A stretch of DNA of 64,000 bases. Source: Peribacillus asahii (GTDB taxonomy: Bacteria; Bacillota; Bacilli; Bacillales; DSM-1321). Below the pieces are notes generated by a model. It was given only the letters and a program-made list of their open reading frames with translations. It made no database searches and was not told where the DNA came from. This document shows positions 15,291-24,830 of the stretch, in pieces. Position 1 is the stretch's first letter. Each line of letters opens with the position of its first letter. The translations under genes were made by a program, and so were the position numbers. The stretch spans positions 517,501-581,500 of the forward strand of contig NZ_CP026095.1 in assembly GCF_004006295.1 (NCBI RefSeq). The letters run 5' to 3'.

Positions 15291-16460
15291 TTATTGTAGA
15301 TTTACAATCTTTAAATCTTCTTTTTGTAAATGTTTAATAATGTCAGGTAAGGCCTCAACAACGGCTGATGATTCATGCAGAAGAATAATCGATCCGGATG
15401 TTTTAGAACTTTTCACTACTGTAAGAATTTTTTTTGCATTGCGGCTTTCCCAATCTCTAGTATCAATACTCCAAATAACCATCTTCTGACTGTATTTTTT
15501 AGTTAGTTTACTTGTATTTAGATTTTTAGCACCATAAGGTGGCCGAAACAGAGTGACAGGTTCCTTCGTGATTTTTTCAATGATGGTATTGGCTTGTGTT
15601 AGTTCTTTTTCTTGTTTTTGATAAGAAAGACTTGTGAATTTTGGGTGATTCATAGAATGGCTGCCGATTGAAAAACCATTCCTTTTCGTGTATTTTACAT
15701 CTTCAGGCCGGTTTTTCACGTTTGTTCCAATATAGAAAAACGTACCGCCTACTTTATATTTTTTTAAAATGTTTACTATTTTCTTAGAATATTTAGAAGG
15801 GCCATCATCGAAAGTAAGAGCTACGTAACCTCTAGGGACGGTATAGTTCATCGATTTTTTTAGCTTTATAGCAGGCTGTTGAATGCTCTCTTTTTCTTCA
15901 GGTATTACAGAGGCTGCTGTTACGACTATCTTATTATTTAATGCTTCGGCTTTCACAGGTTTAGTTTCATTCAATCCTAGAAATGCGAAGAGACTCATAA
16001 TAAAGACTGCCATCCAGGCCAGCTTAGGAGAAAGAAAGGGTATATATGTAGTCTTTTGTTTGCTGGTTATCTCTTTGTCTTGCTTAAGTGAATGTGGACT
16101 AGATAAGAAGGGTAGGGCATGAAGCTGTTTGATTTGCTGAATAGGTTTCAGTAAGTTCAAGTTTTGACTATATTCTTTTGAACATGAAAAAAATTTTTTA
16201 TTACTTTTGCCAAGATAGGTTCGAGTGATGCAGCTCACCTTTTTCTTTTTTAGAGCATCCCAAGAGTGATAAAAGGATAGGTAATATTTAGCGCCGGTTT
16301 CAAACTTAGCTCTAGCTTGTAAACTGTTAGCTGTTGTTTCATCAACTTCCCAAACTAGTTCGATTTCTTGGTCCAATAGTAATCGGATGTGTAAAAAAAA
16401 TTGACCGCTTTCCTTTTGTATAGCTAAAAGTTCTACTCTCTTTTCATTACAGACTGACAT
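15291..16460 (-). CDS. Polysaccharide deacetylase (NodB domain), membrane anchored
   Basis: A 389-residue protein. Residues ~1-120 form an uncharacterised N-terminal region. One membrane span (LAWMAVFIMSLFAFLGL) is near 145-165, followed by a short linker, then a NodB domain from ~200 to the end. NodB motifs are present: ALTFDDGP, GSHSMNHP (metal histidines), FRPPYG, IDTRDWES and IILLHES. Enzymes of this family remove N-acetyl groups from peptidoglycan or other amino sugars outside the cell. The N-terminal region would be cytoplasmic, which is unusual. I chose ATG 16460 because GGGGGAT lies five bases before it. An in-frame ATG at 16484 has no ribosome site. Confidence 0.85.
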   Translation of the reverse strand: MSVCNEKRVELLAIQKESGQFFLHIRLLLDQEIELVWEVDETTANSLQARAKFETGAKYYLSFYHSWDALKKKKVSCITRTYLGKSNKKFFSCSKEYSQNLNLLKPIQQIKQLHALPFLSSPHSLKQDKEITSKQKTTYIPFLSPKLAWMAVFIMSLFAFLGLNETKPVKAEALNNKIVVTAASVIPEEKESIQQPAIKLKKSMNYTVPRGYVALTFDDGPSKYSKKIVNILKKYKVGGTFFYIGTNVKNRPEDVKYTKRNGFSIGSHSMNHPKFTSLSYQKQEKELTQANTIIEKITKEPVTLFRPPYGAKNLNTSKLTKKYSQKMVIWSIDTRDWESRNAKKILTVVKSSKTSGSIILLHESSAVVEALPDIIKHLQKEDLKIVNLQ

Positions 16461-16628
16461 AACTATCCCCCTTTTTTTAACCACTTTATAGGTATATTTG
16501 TTGATTCTTTAGTTGAATCGTTATATCCTGCAACATTACATAAAATTTATTGAATTTTCAGAAAAAAGTGTACATAAAAAGAGATCAGAAGCGATGCTGA
16601 TCTCTTGAAAAGGGGAGTATATCGTTAT

Positions 16629-17336
16629 TCAACGTTGTCTAGGAGTATAATTCAATTGTTTAAATAAATCACTCAGCTCTTCTTTCGTTAAATCACGCCA
16701 TTGACCGACAGCGAGACCATCTAAGCGAATATTCATAATACGTGTTCTCTGTAAGCTTCGTACCTGATAACCTAAAGCTGAGCACATGCGCCGAATTTGA
16801 CGGTTTAGCCCTTGCGTTAAAATAATTTTGAACACATATTTAGACAATTGGGTGACTTTACAAGGCAAGGTTACCGTGTCCAAAATTTCTACGCCTGCAG
16901 CCATTTTTTTGAGAAACGCAGGGGTAATAGGCTGGTCGACCGTTACGATATATTCTTTTTCATGCTTACCTTCACTTCGCAAAATTTCATTTACGATGTC
17001 ACCGTCATTTGTTAGTAAAATTAAGCCATCTGAATCTTTATCGAGTCGACCGATATGAAAAATTCGAAGCGGATGGTTAACAAAGTCCACAATATTGCCT
17101 TTAATATGCCTTTCTGTTGTACTTGTAATGCCAACAGGTTTATTAAGAGCAATATAGACATATTGCTGCTCAATTATAATCGGTTTTCCATCTACACGTA
17201 CATCATCGCCAGGTTCAGCTTGACTTCCTAGCTCCGCAACAACTCCGTTAATGGTTACGCGACCTTCTGCAATCCATTTATCTGCTCCACGTCTGGAGGT
17301 AATTCCTGACTCACTAATATATTTATTAATCCGCAA
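16629..17336 (-). CDS. rluF: 23S rRNA pseudouridine synthase, RluF/RsuA family
   Basis: About 235 residues: an S4 RNA-binding domain ([20 protein letters not shown]) followed by the RsuA/RluB/RluE/RluF catalytic domain with the active-site Asp in [15 protein letters not shown] and the later [10 protein letters not shown] block. RluF isomerises uridine 2604 of 23S rRNA; the exact target here is by family resemblance. I favour a TTG start at 17336, where RINKY immediately follows and AAAGGTG lies seven bases upstream. The in-frame ATG at 17357 lacks a ribosome site. Confidence 0.85.
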   Translation of the reverse strand: MRINKYISESGITSRRGADKWIAEGRVTINGVVAELGSQAEPGDDVRVDGKPIIIEQQYVYIALNKPVGITSTTERHIKGNIVDFVNHPLRIFHIGRLDKDSDGLILLTNDGDIVNEILRSEGKHEKEYIVTVDQPITPAFLKKMAAGVEILDTVTLPCKVTQLSKYVFKIILTQGLNRQIRRMCSALGYQVRSLQRTRIMNIRLDGLAVGQWRDLTKEELSDLFKQLNYTPRQR

Positions 17337-17388
17337 AAACAGCACACCTTTTTTCATTAAATTTTGTTACATTACAAAAGATAACGTA

Positions 17389-17415
17389 AACGCCCCTCTT
17401 TATTCAAGGGGCGTT
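17389..17415 (-). terminator. Terminator downstream of the EamA gene
   Basis: Perfect stem AACGCCCCT/AGGGGCGTT, nine bases past the EamA stop on the minus strand, with a T-rich but broken tail. Confidence 0.75.
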
Positions 17416-17424
17416 CCGTTATTA

Positions 17425-18318
17425 TTAAGAATTCGTACTCTGTAGTTTGGCTTTCTGACTAGATAGGTAAACTCCAATAAAGACAAGCAGGCCGCCGACA
17501 ATTTGTACAAGTGTAATCGTTTGTCCTAAAATTAAACTTAAAATAGCGGTAAAAACAGCAATTAAGTTAAGATAAATCCCGGCTTGGCTAGCATTAATAT
17601 GGCGTAACGAGCTATTCCAAAAAATAAAGGAACCAACAGATGGAAAGAGAGCAATATACAAAATACCAATAATGGCTTGGTTACTAAGCTGATAATTAAA
17701 CTCGGAAAAAAGAACAAATGGCAATAAAGTGATAAGTCCTAGAATAACAGATATAGATGTCCCGGAAATGGGGGGAATATTTTTAAGTTTTTTTCCGATA
17801 ATTGAATAAAATGTCCAGACGAGAATGGCCGCAATCATTAATACATCACCTTTGTTATAGGTAAGGTGAAGAACTTCTTGAAGCTGCCCTTTCGTTAACA
17901 CGAGTAAAACACCTAATAAGGAAATGAGCAGGCCAATTCCGTTTTTTAGAGAAATTCGCTCTCGTAATAAAAACGCAGAAAAAAATACGATAACAGCTGG
18001 ATTAATAGAATTAACGAGTGCTGCGTTCAGTGGAGTTGTGTATTTCAGTGCCCAATAAAGGAGAAGGTTGTAGCTAATAATTCCGAGTACACCCATAATC
18101 CAGAGAATTTTCCACTGCTTCCACACTTGTTTCCAATGAGGGCGTTCAATCCAGTGGGCAATCGGAATTAATAAGAACGTTGCAAGTAGCCAACGTGAGA
18201 AGGTTAATTGTATAGGCGACATTTCGTTTATGACATATTTACCAAATACATAATTGCCAGCCCAAAACAAGTTGGCCAAAACTAAAAATAAAATAACTAA
18301 TGATTTGTTCATTCGCAA
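17425..18318 (-). CDS. EamA/DMT-family transporter
   Basis: A 297-residue drug/metabolite transporter with ten predicted membrane spans and two EamA halves; the second begins near GDVLMIAAILVWTFYSIIGKKL. N-terminal NLFWAGNYVFGKY is characteristic. Members export amino acids or metabolites, and the substrate here is unknown. AAAGGT precedes both a TTG at 18318 and an ATG at 18312, so either start is possible. Confidence 0.85.
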   Translation of the reverse strand: MRMNKSLVILFLVLANLFWAGNYVFGKYVINEMSPIQLTFSRWLLATFLLIPIAHWIERPHWKQVWKQWKILWIMGVLGIISYNLLLYWALKYTTPLNAALVNSINPAVIVFFSAFLLRERISLKNGIGLLISLLGVLLVLTKGQLQEVLHLTYNKGDVLMIAAILVWTFYSIIGKKLKNIPPISGTSISVILGLITLLPFVLFSEFNYQLSNQAIIGILYIALFPSVGSFIFWNSSLRHINASQAGIYLNLIAVFTAILSLILGQTITLVQIVGGLLVFIGVYLSSQKAKLQSTNS

Positions 18319-18485
18319 ACGCGACCTTTCTAAAAAAGTAAGTAGTTTTGCATCTATTCAAACAATATAGCAAAATAGGAAAAAGTTTTCAATTGAGATT
18401 ATGAGATGCAGGGATCAGTATCTTTGTTTGGTGTTTTCGCTTATAATGAAGATAGGTCAGATGAAAGTTAAAAGGAGACAATAGC

Positions 18486-18659
18486 ATGTCTGAAACTAAA
18501 AAGATGAGTTTGGCGGATGCCATTAAGCAGAAGTTGGCACAAAAGCAAGCTCAGACAACAGCAGGAACAAAAGAAACAGGAGTTGTAAAGACCGCTAAGC
18601 CACTAAAAAATCAATTAACTAAAAAACCAAACAACCAACGAAAACGTATGGGGGTTTGA
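18486..18659 (+). CDS. Conserved-looking small basic protein, unknown function
   Basis: A 57-residue Lys/Gln/Thr-rich protein starting MSETKKMSLADAIKQKLAQK and ending NNQRKRMGV. An amphipathic N-terminal helix and a basic disordered tail are likely, with no membrane segment. AAAGGAGACAATAGC precedes the ATG and a terminator follows 11 bases after the stop. This is the anatomy of a real single-gene unit, but I do not recognise a function. Confidence 0.75.
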   Translation: MSETKKMSLADAIKQKLAQKQAQTTAGTKETGVVKTAKPLKNQLTKKPNNQRKRMGV

Positions 18660-18670
18660 CCGAAGAAAAA

Positions 18671-18704
18671 CCTCATTGAGAAGACAGTCAATGGGGATTT
18701 TTTG
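18671..18704 (+). terminator. Terminator of the 57-residue protein gene
   Basis: Stem CCTCATTGA/TCAATGGGG with one G-T pair, followed by a run of six T. Confidence 0.88.
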
Positions 18705-19062
18705 TATCATTAGACTACGGATTATCCCAGTTTTTGAGATTTAAGTTTAGGATGTTTGTAGCTGGTTACCTGTGTAAAAATCTGTTAATTTTATAGTGTG
18801 TATTTTGGAAATTACGTATCATTTTTATTAAAATCTTTACAGAAGTGCAATTTCTGTGTTGAAAATGTAAAGGTTGTGACATCGTATAACAAACCTATTT
18901 TGTTAAAATAATGATTTAAAAGTGGATTTTTACATGGCTATACTGCAGGATGGGCAAAACCACGGTTTCACATATAAGCCAAAAAATCATTTATCAACAA
19001 TCGTATTTACGGAAGCCTTTTAAATAAACATATTGTAAAAATATAAGGGTGGAGGCGTGAGA
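18705..19062. other. Intergenic region upstream of the dynamin-like GTPase
   Basis: I see no gene here. It is AT-rich and holds the promoter region of the downstream GTPase. AAACCACGGTTTCACA (18958-18973) closely resembles the right half of the perfect palindrome at 58444-58465. No convincing -35/-10 pair stands out. Confidence 0.4.
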
Positions 19063-21798
19063 ATGGACGAGCAATTAATTCAAAAAAAGTTTTACGAAAT
19101 ACTTATAGAAGGTAAAGAAAAGCATCCAATTGAATCTTTAGGAGAACTTTTTATAGAAGAAAACAAGAAGGAGATTGCTAATTTAACAGATATTCGTTTT
19201 GCACAAGGGGAAGTATATTTTCAACATCTTGATTATGAAGCAGCCGTTTTTAAATGGGAAAACATTGAGGGCAAACTCGGTCCATGGGCAAAGAAGAATA
19301 TTGCAGATGCGTATTTTGAGTTGGAATTATATGATACAGCAGAATCGATTTATAAAGATGTTTCGACTGATAACCCAGTGTTGAAGATGGAAGTGTTTTT
19401 GCAATTGTTTTCTCTTTATATCGTTGGGATGAAACATCCATTAGCACGTGATGTCATTAAAGAAGCGGTTGCATTTGATCCAGATTATCCGAATGTAACG
19501 AAGATGGCTCGTGCTTTTTTTGAAGAGCAAAAGGATTGGCCGAATGCTATTGAATTAGCTGTTAATGAAAGTATTCGGACAGAATCTATGGCATGGTTTG
19601 ATGTATTGCATGCTTATATTAAGCAAGGAGTTGCTCAATCCAGTGCTCCAGATTATTTTGCTCGTATGTTGGAATCATTATATCAGCTTGAACCAGTTCG
19701 ATTTGAAAAGATGGCTGTAGCTCTATGGAAAAATTATAAGTATACGGATTCGTATTTTAATTGGTTAGAGGTTATTACAGAATTAATTGGTAAAGGCGAA
19801 CATAGTAAAGAGCATGGATGGAATGATTTATCCGATCAATATCAAGAAGCATTTTCTCGTTTATTGGAAGGAAAGTACTTGATTCGTGATTTGAAGCCCG
19901 TTATTCCAAGTCTATTAGAAAACTGGTTGAAGATTTCAAATGGAGAGCAGATTATTCATGCAGCGGCAGCTGTAGCTTCATGGAGCAAGGTATTCCCTGA
20001 ATCAATGAATATGTTAATTGTTCACGAGGCAGAGGGGGTATTAAATCAATCAAGTAAAGTGAAGGGTGGCCTAGCGGCAAGCGAAACGTTATTCGAGTCG
20101 ATTGTGGCTTGGGCGCAGGAGAATGAATTAGCCGTTGGCTATAAATTAAAGTGGATGATTCGTGAGTTAATCAATACCAATTCTTATCGTCTTCTTCTTG
20201 CGGGAAGTGCTGGCAGCGGGAAAACATCCTTTGTGGAAGCACTTGTTGGTCAAACATTAGCAGCGCATGATTATTCTGGTACGATTAGTGTTCAAGATAG
20301 CTCGGAATCAGCCATCATCGAAATTACGGGGGATGAACAAAATATTGTAACGGAGTTAGGTGAGACAAATGGTCAAAAAGGGTCCATTATGGATATCCAC
20401 CTTTCAAGTGATTATTTGCAAAAGCAAACGTTGCGTGTAGTTGATACGCCAGGGTTTAATGGAGAAAAAACGATTTCTTCCGATTTTCAACATCATTTAG
20501 CAGGAAGCGATGGACTATTATTTGTGTTAGATGCACGGGCTCCTTTTACAGGAGTGGAGCGTGATTTATTATTAGACATTCAAGCAGCAGCACCGCAAAT
20601 TCCGATTCATTTTTTATTAAATAAAATGGATACCGTTTATAGCGATCAAGTGGCTATGCAGATGGAAGATGAAACATGGAATAAAGTAAATATGTACTTT
20701 CCAAAGGCGAAAGTGTTTGCTTTTTCGAATAAGTATGAAGATAGCAAGCAACTGAATGATTTTGCACTATTTATGAATAGTAATTATCGTCAACATGATT
20801 GGAAAGAAAAGCGGACAGAGAAGGTACTGACTTTTATTCATCAGACGTTAACTTATTTGTTAGAAAAGCGGGCGTCTACGGAAAGAAGATGGGAACATTC
20901 GATTGCTTGGAATGAACAAATGGTAGAGAAGCTCAACGGAGCGATGAATCAATTAGCTGATTTGGAAAAGGAAAAAATTAAAACGATTACTAAATCGTAT
21001 CGTTCGTTTAAGGAAGAAGTCAAAAATGAAATATTTACAAAAATTCCTGAAATCTTGCATAACTGCTCTAATTTAATAACGGAAAATAGTGATTTTAGTC
21101 AAGTTCATGTGCAATTAAATCAAGAAATGAATGAAAAAATTCAAGAATATGTTAAGCAGACTTTAATGCCAGATTACTATCATTCTTTGCAAAAATGGAT
21201 TTCAGAGTCCGAAATGGAATTTACTCAAAGTCAGCAGTTTATGGATGATGTAAGCAGTGGCTTTAATGAGTTATATCAGGAGGAACGGATTGGCTTACTT
21301 GGTGATTTTAAAGTGCTCGATGATTGGCGAAGAGATGCAGATAGAATGACAAGTGGCATTCGAATAGAAAATGTCAATATTTTGCTTCGACGCACGCCAG
21401 CGCAATTATTGCTCAAAGGAGCTGGGAAACTGTTAGGAGCAATTCCTCAAAACAAGGCATCGATGTATAATCGTTATAAAAAATATTTGGAAAATGAAGA
21501 TTTCCTTGATGTCGCACTTATGATTAGTGATCGTTTCTTAGCTCAGTTTGAACTATTCGAGCAGTCAATTGAACGTGATATTACTTTGTTCTTTAGAAGC
21601 GCATTTTCTATGCTGCAAAAAACAATTGATACAACACAGATGGAAACGAAAGAGTATCAAGAGACGCTTCTGCATATGAGAGAAAATCCAGAAGTGTATC
21701 GTGATCCAATTACGTTGTTTGAAGTGAAGCTGAATCAAGCTGAGCGCCTTGAAAAAGTAGAGAAAAGACGTTTAGGTAAACTACAGCGTAATATTTAG
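19063..21798 (+). CDS. TPR-containing dynamin-like GTPase
   Basis: A 911-residue protein. The first ~370 residues are helical and TPR-like (for example IRFAQGEVYFQHLDYEAAVF and NIADAYFELELYDTAESIYK). A dynamin-type G domain follows with P-loop LAGSAGSGKTS near residue 380, switch motif VVDTPGFNG and LLNKMDTV (G4) near 519. The C-terminal ~300 residues are helical (stalk-like), with a short hydrophobic patch AQLLLKGAGKLLGAIP that could touch membranes. Bacterial dynamin-like proteins remodel or protect membranes. The TPR fusion suggests a protein-binding adaptor role. ATG 19063 lies seven bases after GGTGGAGG. The in-frame GTG at 19057 is too close to that site. It stands alone with its own terminator. 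Confidence 0.8.
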   Translation: MDEQLIQKKFYEILIEGKEKHPIESLGELFIEENKKEIANLTDIRFAQGEVYFQHLDYEAAVFKWENIEGKLGPWAKKNIADAYFELELYDTAESIYKDVSTDNPVLKMEVFLQLFSLYIVGMKHPLARDVIKEAVAFDPDYPNVTKMARAFFEEQKDWPNAIELAVNESIRTESMAWFDVLHAYIKQGVAQSSAPDYFARMLESLYQLEPVRFEKMAVALWKNYKYTDSYFNWLEVITELIGKGEHSKEHGWNDLSDQYQEAFSRLLEGKYLIRDLKPVIPSLLENWLKISNGEQIIHAAAAVASWSKVFPESMNMLIVHEAEGVLNQSSKVKGGLAASETLFESIVAWAQENELAVGYKLKWMIRELINTNSYRLLLAGSAGSGKTSFVEALVGQTLAAHDYSGTISVQDSSESAIIEITGDEQNIVTELGETNGQKGSIMDIHLSSDYLQKQTLRVVDTPGFNGEKTISSDFQHHLAGSDGLLFVLDARAPFTGVERDLLLDIQAAAPQIPIHFLLNKMDTVYSDQVAMQMEDETWNKVNMYFPKAKVFAFSNKYEDSKQLNDFALFMNSNYRQHDWKEKRTEKVLTFIHQTLTYLLEKRASTERRWEHSIAWNEQMVEKLNGAMNQLADLEKEKIKTITKSYRSFKEEVKNEIFTKIPEILHNCSNLITENSDFSQVHVQLNQEMNEKIQEYVKQTLMPDYYHSLQKWISESEMEFTQSQQFMDDVSSGFNELYQEERIGLLGDFKVLDDWRRDADRMTSGIRIENVNILLRRTPAQLLLKGAGKLLGAIPQNKASMYNRYKKYLENEDFLDVALMISDRFLAQFELFEQSIERDITLFFRSAFSMLQKTIDTTQMETKEYQETLLHMRENPEVYRDPITLFEVKLNQAERLEKVEKRRLGKLQRNI

Positions 21799-21870
21799 TA
21801 GGTTAGAATACCTTATTTATGTAATGGATATCGTCAAAGGTTTTACGTATTATAAGCAAAATCATTAACA

Positions 21871-21902
21871 AAAAACACCCGTTTTGATGGGTGTTTTTTT
21901 GT
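21871..21902 (+). terminator. Terminator of the dynamin-like GTPase gene
   Basis: Stem AAAAACACCC/GGGTGTTTTT (with one flexible loop TTTTGAT), ending in seven T. Confidence 0.9.
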
Positions 21903-22048
21903 TATATGCTAGATTTTCTTTTTGTTGTTTTAAAAGAAAGATAGCGAAGGAGTAAAGAAGCGTATGTAAGAGTTTTTTAGTTTATAACATAATTCAATTA
22001 TGAACCCAATAAACTAATGGTAAAGTCAGAATAAGAAAGGGGAGAGGC

Positions 22049-22192
22049 ATGCAAAATCAGCCTCAAATACCTGGTCATGTAAGCGCAGATGAGTTTAATC
22101 GTATGTTACTTCCACCTGAATCATTTGCGGCCAAACCGGAGTCATTAACCGAACAACTCTTTATTGAACGTTCTTTAGAAGAAAATGAGTGA
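22049..22192 (+). CDS. Small hypothetical protein (47 aa)
   Basis: Encodes a 47-residue acidic protein starting MQNQPQIPGHVSADEFNRML, without membrane segment. AAAGGGGAGAGGC directly before the ATG is a strong ribosome site, and the next gene (YmaF) starts 40 bases after its stop, so the two are probably cotranscribed. I do not recognise a function. Confidence 0.65.
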   Translation: MQNQPQIPGHVSADEFNRMLLPPESFAAKPESLTEQLFIERSLEENE

Positions 22193-22232
22193 ACAGCAAT
22201 AACATTTTATTATATTGTATGGGGGGGCCAAA

Positions 22233-22571
22233 ATGAATCGTGTAGGTAAAGATGATTTTGTACCGGGATTTGTACCAAGCCATAATCATGGTTCCGTTGA
22301 CTATACATCTGTAAATGACGGTCATGTTCATCAATGTTTAGATGTTACTTCTCCTCCTATTCAAACTCAAGATGGGAATCATATTCATTACACGGAAGGA
22401 TATGTGCTCTTTGAAGATGGGCATACCCATCATTATCAGGCATATTCAGGTCCTGCTATCCCTGTAGGAAATGGAATGCACGTCCATCATTATGATTTTT
22501 ATACAACAGAAAACGATGGGCATCGACATCGAGTAAGAGGTGTGGATCAGCCTGCTCCAGGGAATAAGTAA
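22233..22571 (+). CDS. YmaF family histidine-rich protein
   Basis: A 112-residue protein built of repeated DGHxHxxxxxT units: NDGHVHQCLDVTSPP, QDGNHIHYTEGY, EDGHTHHYQAYSGP, GNGMHVHHYDFYT and NDGHRHRVRG. This is the YmaF family pattern known from Bacillus. The regularly spaced His pairs suggest metal binding on a beta-repeat surface, but no biochemical role is established. A G-rich ribosome site (GGGGGGG) lies four bases before ATG 22233. It pairs with the 47-residue gene upstream. Confidence 0.85.
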   Translation: MNRVGKDDFVPGFVPSHNHGSVDYTSVNDGHVHQCLDVTSPPIQTQDGNHIHYTEGYVLFEDGHTHHYQAYSGPAIPVGNGMHVHHYDFYTTENDGHRHRVRGVDQPAPGNK

Positions 22572-22642
22572 TAACCGCCTATGTAATGCATAATTAACCA
22601 TTCATAGAGTATAGTAAGATAATTTGTGATAGCCATGCGTTT

Positions 22643-22688
22643 TAACAGAGACTTCAAACGGATTTAGTTTGAAGTTCTCTGTTTTTTT
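22643..22688 (+). terminator. Terminator between ymaF-like and DUF421 genes
   Basis: Long stem AACAGAGACTTCAAAC with GTTTGAAGTTCTCTGTT, followed by a T run on the plus strand. It separates two convergent genes. Confidence 0.9.
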
Positions 22689-22696
22689 AGCTGTGC

Positions 22697-23401
22697 TTAA
22701 TGATATAAAAAGATTTTTAATTGATCGTTTTGATCAATGGTTCCTAATAAAATATCATGTATGTCTGTATCGTATAGGCTTTTAACTTTGTGTTTTAGCC
22801 AGTTTTCGTTCTTACCAATACGATGTAATTCTTTGAATTCAATTTTTCCCTCTTTAATAATTGTACTAGGAAAAGCAAATGGTTTAGTCACTATATTCAT
22901 ATCCGCTGGGGTCATCGCTTGATATTGTGAATGCAAGAAAAATGAAATCGTACCATCCGGTTCCCACAAAGCAAGTGCTATCTTTTGAACGTCTTCGATT
23001 TTTTCCTTCCTCAATTCTGATAATAAAAAATCAATAGATATTCTCGCTCTTTTTAAGTTTTTAGATATAATCTTCCCATTTTCAATAAGTGAGAAGGACG
23101 GAGTATCGATAAAATGTCGAAGTTTCTTCCATTTCAGACTCGCAAATACCCCAATTAAGTATAAAGTAACTAAAACGGTCATGGTAATCATCGAGCCTTT
23201 CAAACCTAACCCTTCATCAGACAATGGATGGGCAATAATGTTTCCAATTGATAAGGCTATAATGAAATCAAGTAGTTGTAACTGAGAAATCGATCGTTGT
23301 CCCATTATTTTTGCCATAAAGAATAAGAAAAGAAAAGCAACGACAGCCCTTAAAATCCACTCTATTGAAGTAAGGGATTCCTGGCTTTGAAAAAAATCCA
23401 T
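22697..23401 (-). CDS. DUF421 (YetF/YrbG-like) membrane protein
   Basis: A 234-residue protein. Three membrane spans lie in the first ~90 residues (starting WILRAVVAFLFLFFMAKIMG), followed by the family block GQRSISQLQLLDFIIALSIGN near 39-59. The cytoplasmic part is the two-lobed YetF-type domain, with LLSELRKEKIEDVQKIALA as its conserved stretch. Relatives include spore and vegetative membrane proteins of unknown biochemical function. Confidence 0.88.
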   Translation of the reverse strand: MDFFQSQESLTSIEWILRAVVAFLFLFFMAKIMGQRSISQLQLLDFIIALSIGNIIAHPLSDEGLGLKGSMITMTVLVTLYLIGVFASLKWKKLRHFIDTPSFSLIENGKIISKNLKRARISIDFLLSELRKEKIEDVQKIALALWEPDGTISFFLHSQYQAMTPADMNIVTKPFAFPSTIIKEGKIEFKELHRIGKNENWLKHKVKSLYDTDIHDILLGTIDQNDQLKIFLYH

Positions 23402-23511
23402 CCAAATTCACGTCCTTATTTCCTGTTATTCAGTGTTTAGTATTATCTGTTATGTCATTCGTGATACAATAAAAGAATATGAAACTGATTAATTACACGA
23501 GAGGTGCCAAG

Positions 23512-24333
23512 GTGAGAAAGAGAGTAACAGCATTGGTTGTACTGACATTTTTATTAATGGTTGCGGGTTGTACATCAAGGGAATATGATGCCAATATGGA
23601 TTTAGGAAAAGAGCAAGTGCAAGAAGAAAATTATTTGGAAGCGTATGATGCGTTTACATTAGCGTACAAGGATCAAGAAACGGATGAAGCAAAGGAATTG
23701 ATGGAGCTTTCTAAATACCTTGCTGATGGAATCAGTCATTACGAAGAGAAAGACTTTGAAGCCGCTTTAACAGCTTTTGAAAAAGGAGCGGGATACGAAG
23801 CTAAAACAAAGTTAGGCAAAAAAATGGTTAAGATTGCGGATGAATGGGTAACAAAGATTGATCATATGAATGAAGATTCATCTGATGCAGTAGAAGAAGA
23901 AACATTGAGCCCTGAAGAAGAGGCGGCGCTTGAGGAGCAAAATATTGAAGTGCCAGCAGACGTAAAAGAACCAGAGAAGAACGAAGTCAACACAGAGCCA
24001 AAAAAAGCGGAGAATGATTCGAATTCATCAGATTCATCAAATTCATCAAATTCATCAAATTCGTCAAGTGCTGATGTTCCAAAGGATCAGGATCAGAATA
24101 AGGAAGATTCTAAAAAACTAACTGTTCAAGAAGCAGAGCAATTAGTTAAAGACTTTATCGAAATTGAGGATTATCCATATCTACGTGTTCAGTATGATCA
24201 TGATGATGAAAAAGGCGATTATATTTTTCAAGTATTTGAAAGCGTAGAGGATAATGAATACGGCCATACAGCTACATGGGGCTGGTACGGGGTAAATCCG
24301 AAAACAAAAGAAGTATATGATATAATGCAATGA
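23512..24333 (+). CDS. Lipoprotein with TPR-like and PepSY-like regions
   Basis: About 273 residues. The signal peptide RKRVTALVVLTFLLMVAGC ends in a lipobox (VAGC), so it should be anchored outside the membrane. Two TPR-like helical hairpins (LEAYDAFTLAYKDQ; FEAALTAFEKGA) are followed by an acidic/Ser-Asn-rich low-complexity linker (a 9-base tandem repeat at 24022-24068). The C-terminal domain (LTVQEAEQLVKDFI ... YGVNPKTKEVYDIMQ) resembles the small PepSY-like domains of Bacillus lipoproteins. I chose GTG 23512 because GAGGTG lies five bases upstream and the signal peptide then starts cleanly. The alternative ATG is 23479. Confidence 0.75.
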   Translation: MRKRVTALVVLTFLLMVAGCTSREYDANMDLGKEQVQEENYLEAYDAFTLAYKDQETDEAKELMELSKYLADGISHYEEKDFEAALTAFEKGAGYEAKTKLGKKMVKIADEWVTKIDHMNEDSSDAVEEETLSPEEEAALEEQNIEVPADVKEPEKNEVNTEPKKAENDSNSSDSSNSSNSSNSSSADVPKDQDQNKEDSKKLTVQEAEQLVKDFIEIEDYPYLRVQYDHDDEKGDYIFQVFESVEDNEYGHTATWGWYGVNPKTKEVYDIMQ

Positions 24334-24420
24334 TGGAAAAACGACCTCTGTTGAAGATATAAAAAGTCTCTATAAGAAAATTAGAAGTCAAGTTTTAGAT
24401 TTTGATAGATATGTTAAATG

Positions 24421-24466
24421 AAAACCTACACCTACTTAATTTTTTAATAGGTGTAGGTTTTTTTGT
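24421..24466 (+). terminator. Terminator after the lipoprotein gene
   Basis: Stem AAACCTACACCT/AGGTGTAGGTTT followed by T7. Confidence 0.9.
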
Positions 24467-24539
24467 TGGTAAAATAAGTAAAATGGTGTTGGATGAATTT
24501 GTTAATTGGTTTAGAATGGTAAAAAGAGGAGGGAGATGA

Positions 24540-24830
24540 ATGGAGGAGCATTTGAGAATATTAAATCCTTTAAAATGGATGTGCGGTACGGCTGGTGTAA
24601 TTGGTCTAGGTATCTTCATTTTAAGTCTCTTTGCCAGCGAATATAATAAAGATTATTTGTTTTCTATTATCGGATTAATGCTTTTAATTACTTCACTAGC
24701 TATCTTTTTAGTTGGTATGTTTTTTATTGTGATGGAGGAAATGGTGATGAATACAGAAAAGGGGGAGAGAGTTATTCCTACGGGATCGAACGTAGTAGCT
24801 TTTAAAAGAAAAAGACGAACGTTACATTAA
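24540..24830 (+). CDS. Small two-span membrane protein, paralogue of 32285-32584
   Basis: A 96-residue protein with two hydrophobic segments (GTAGVIGLGIFILSLFA; IIGLMLLITSLAIFLVGMFF) and a basic tail ending VAFKRKRR. Its N-terminus RILNPLKWMCGTAGVIGLG and the end NTEKGERVIP are shared with the protein at 32285. The two are clearly paralogues. Function is unknown. GAGGAGGGAGATGA precedes the ATG. Confidence 0.75.
   Translation: MEEHLRILNPLKWMCGTAGVIGLGIFILSLFASEYNKDYLFSIIGLMLLITSLAIFLVGMFFIVMEEMVMNTEKGERVIPTGSNVVAFKRKRRTLH

Noticed and set aside
15883..16122. Plus-strand open frame opposite the polysaccharide deacetylase gene
   Set aside because: It is an overlap artefact: no ribosome site, no recognisable motif, and the minus strand carries clear NodB motifs.
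22011..22048. A CRISPR or similar array
   Set aside because: No regularly spaced direct repeats were seen here or elsewhere. Repeats found were short coding tandem repeats (24022-24068, 34770-34820) only.
23479..23511. Upstream ATG for the lipoprotein gene
   Set aside because: It has no ribosome site and would place a hydrophilic stretch before the signal peptide. GTG 23512 has GAGGTG five bases upstream.
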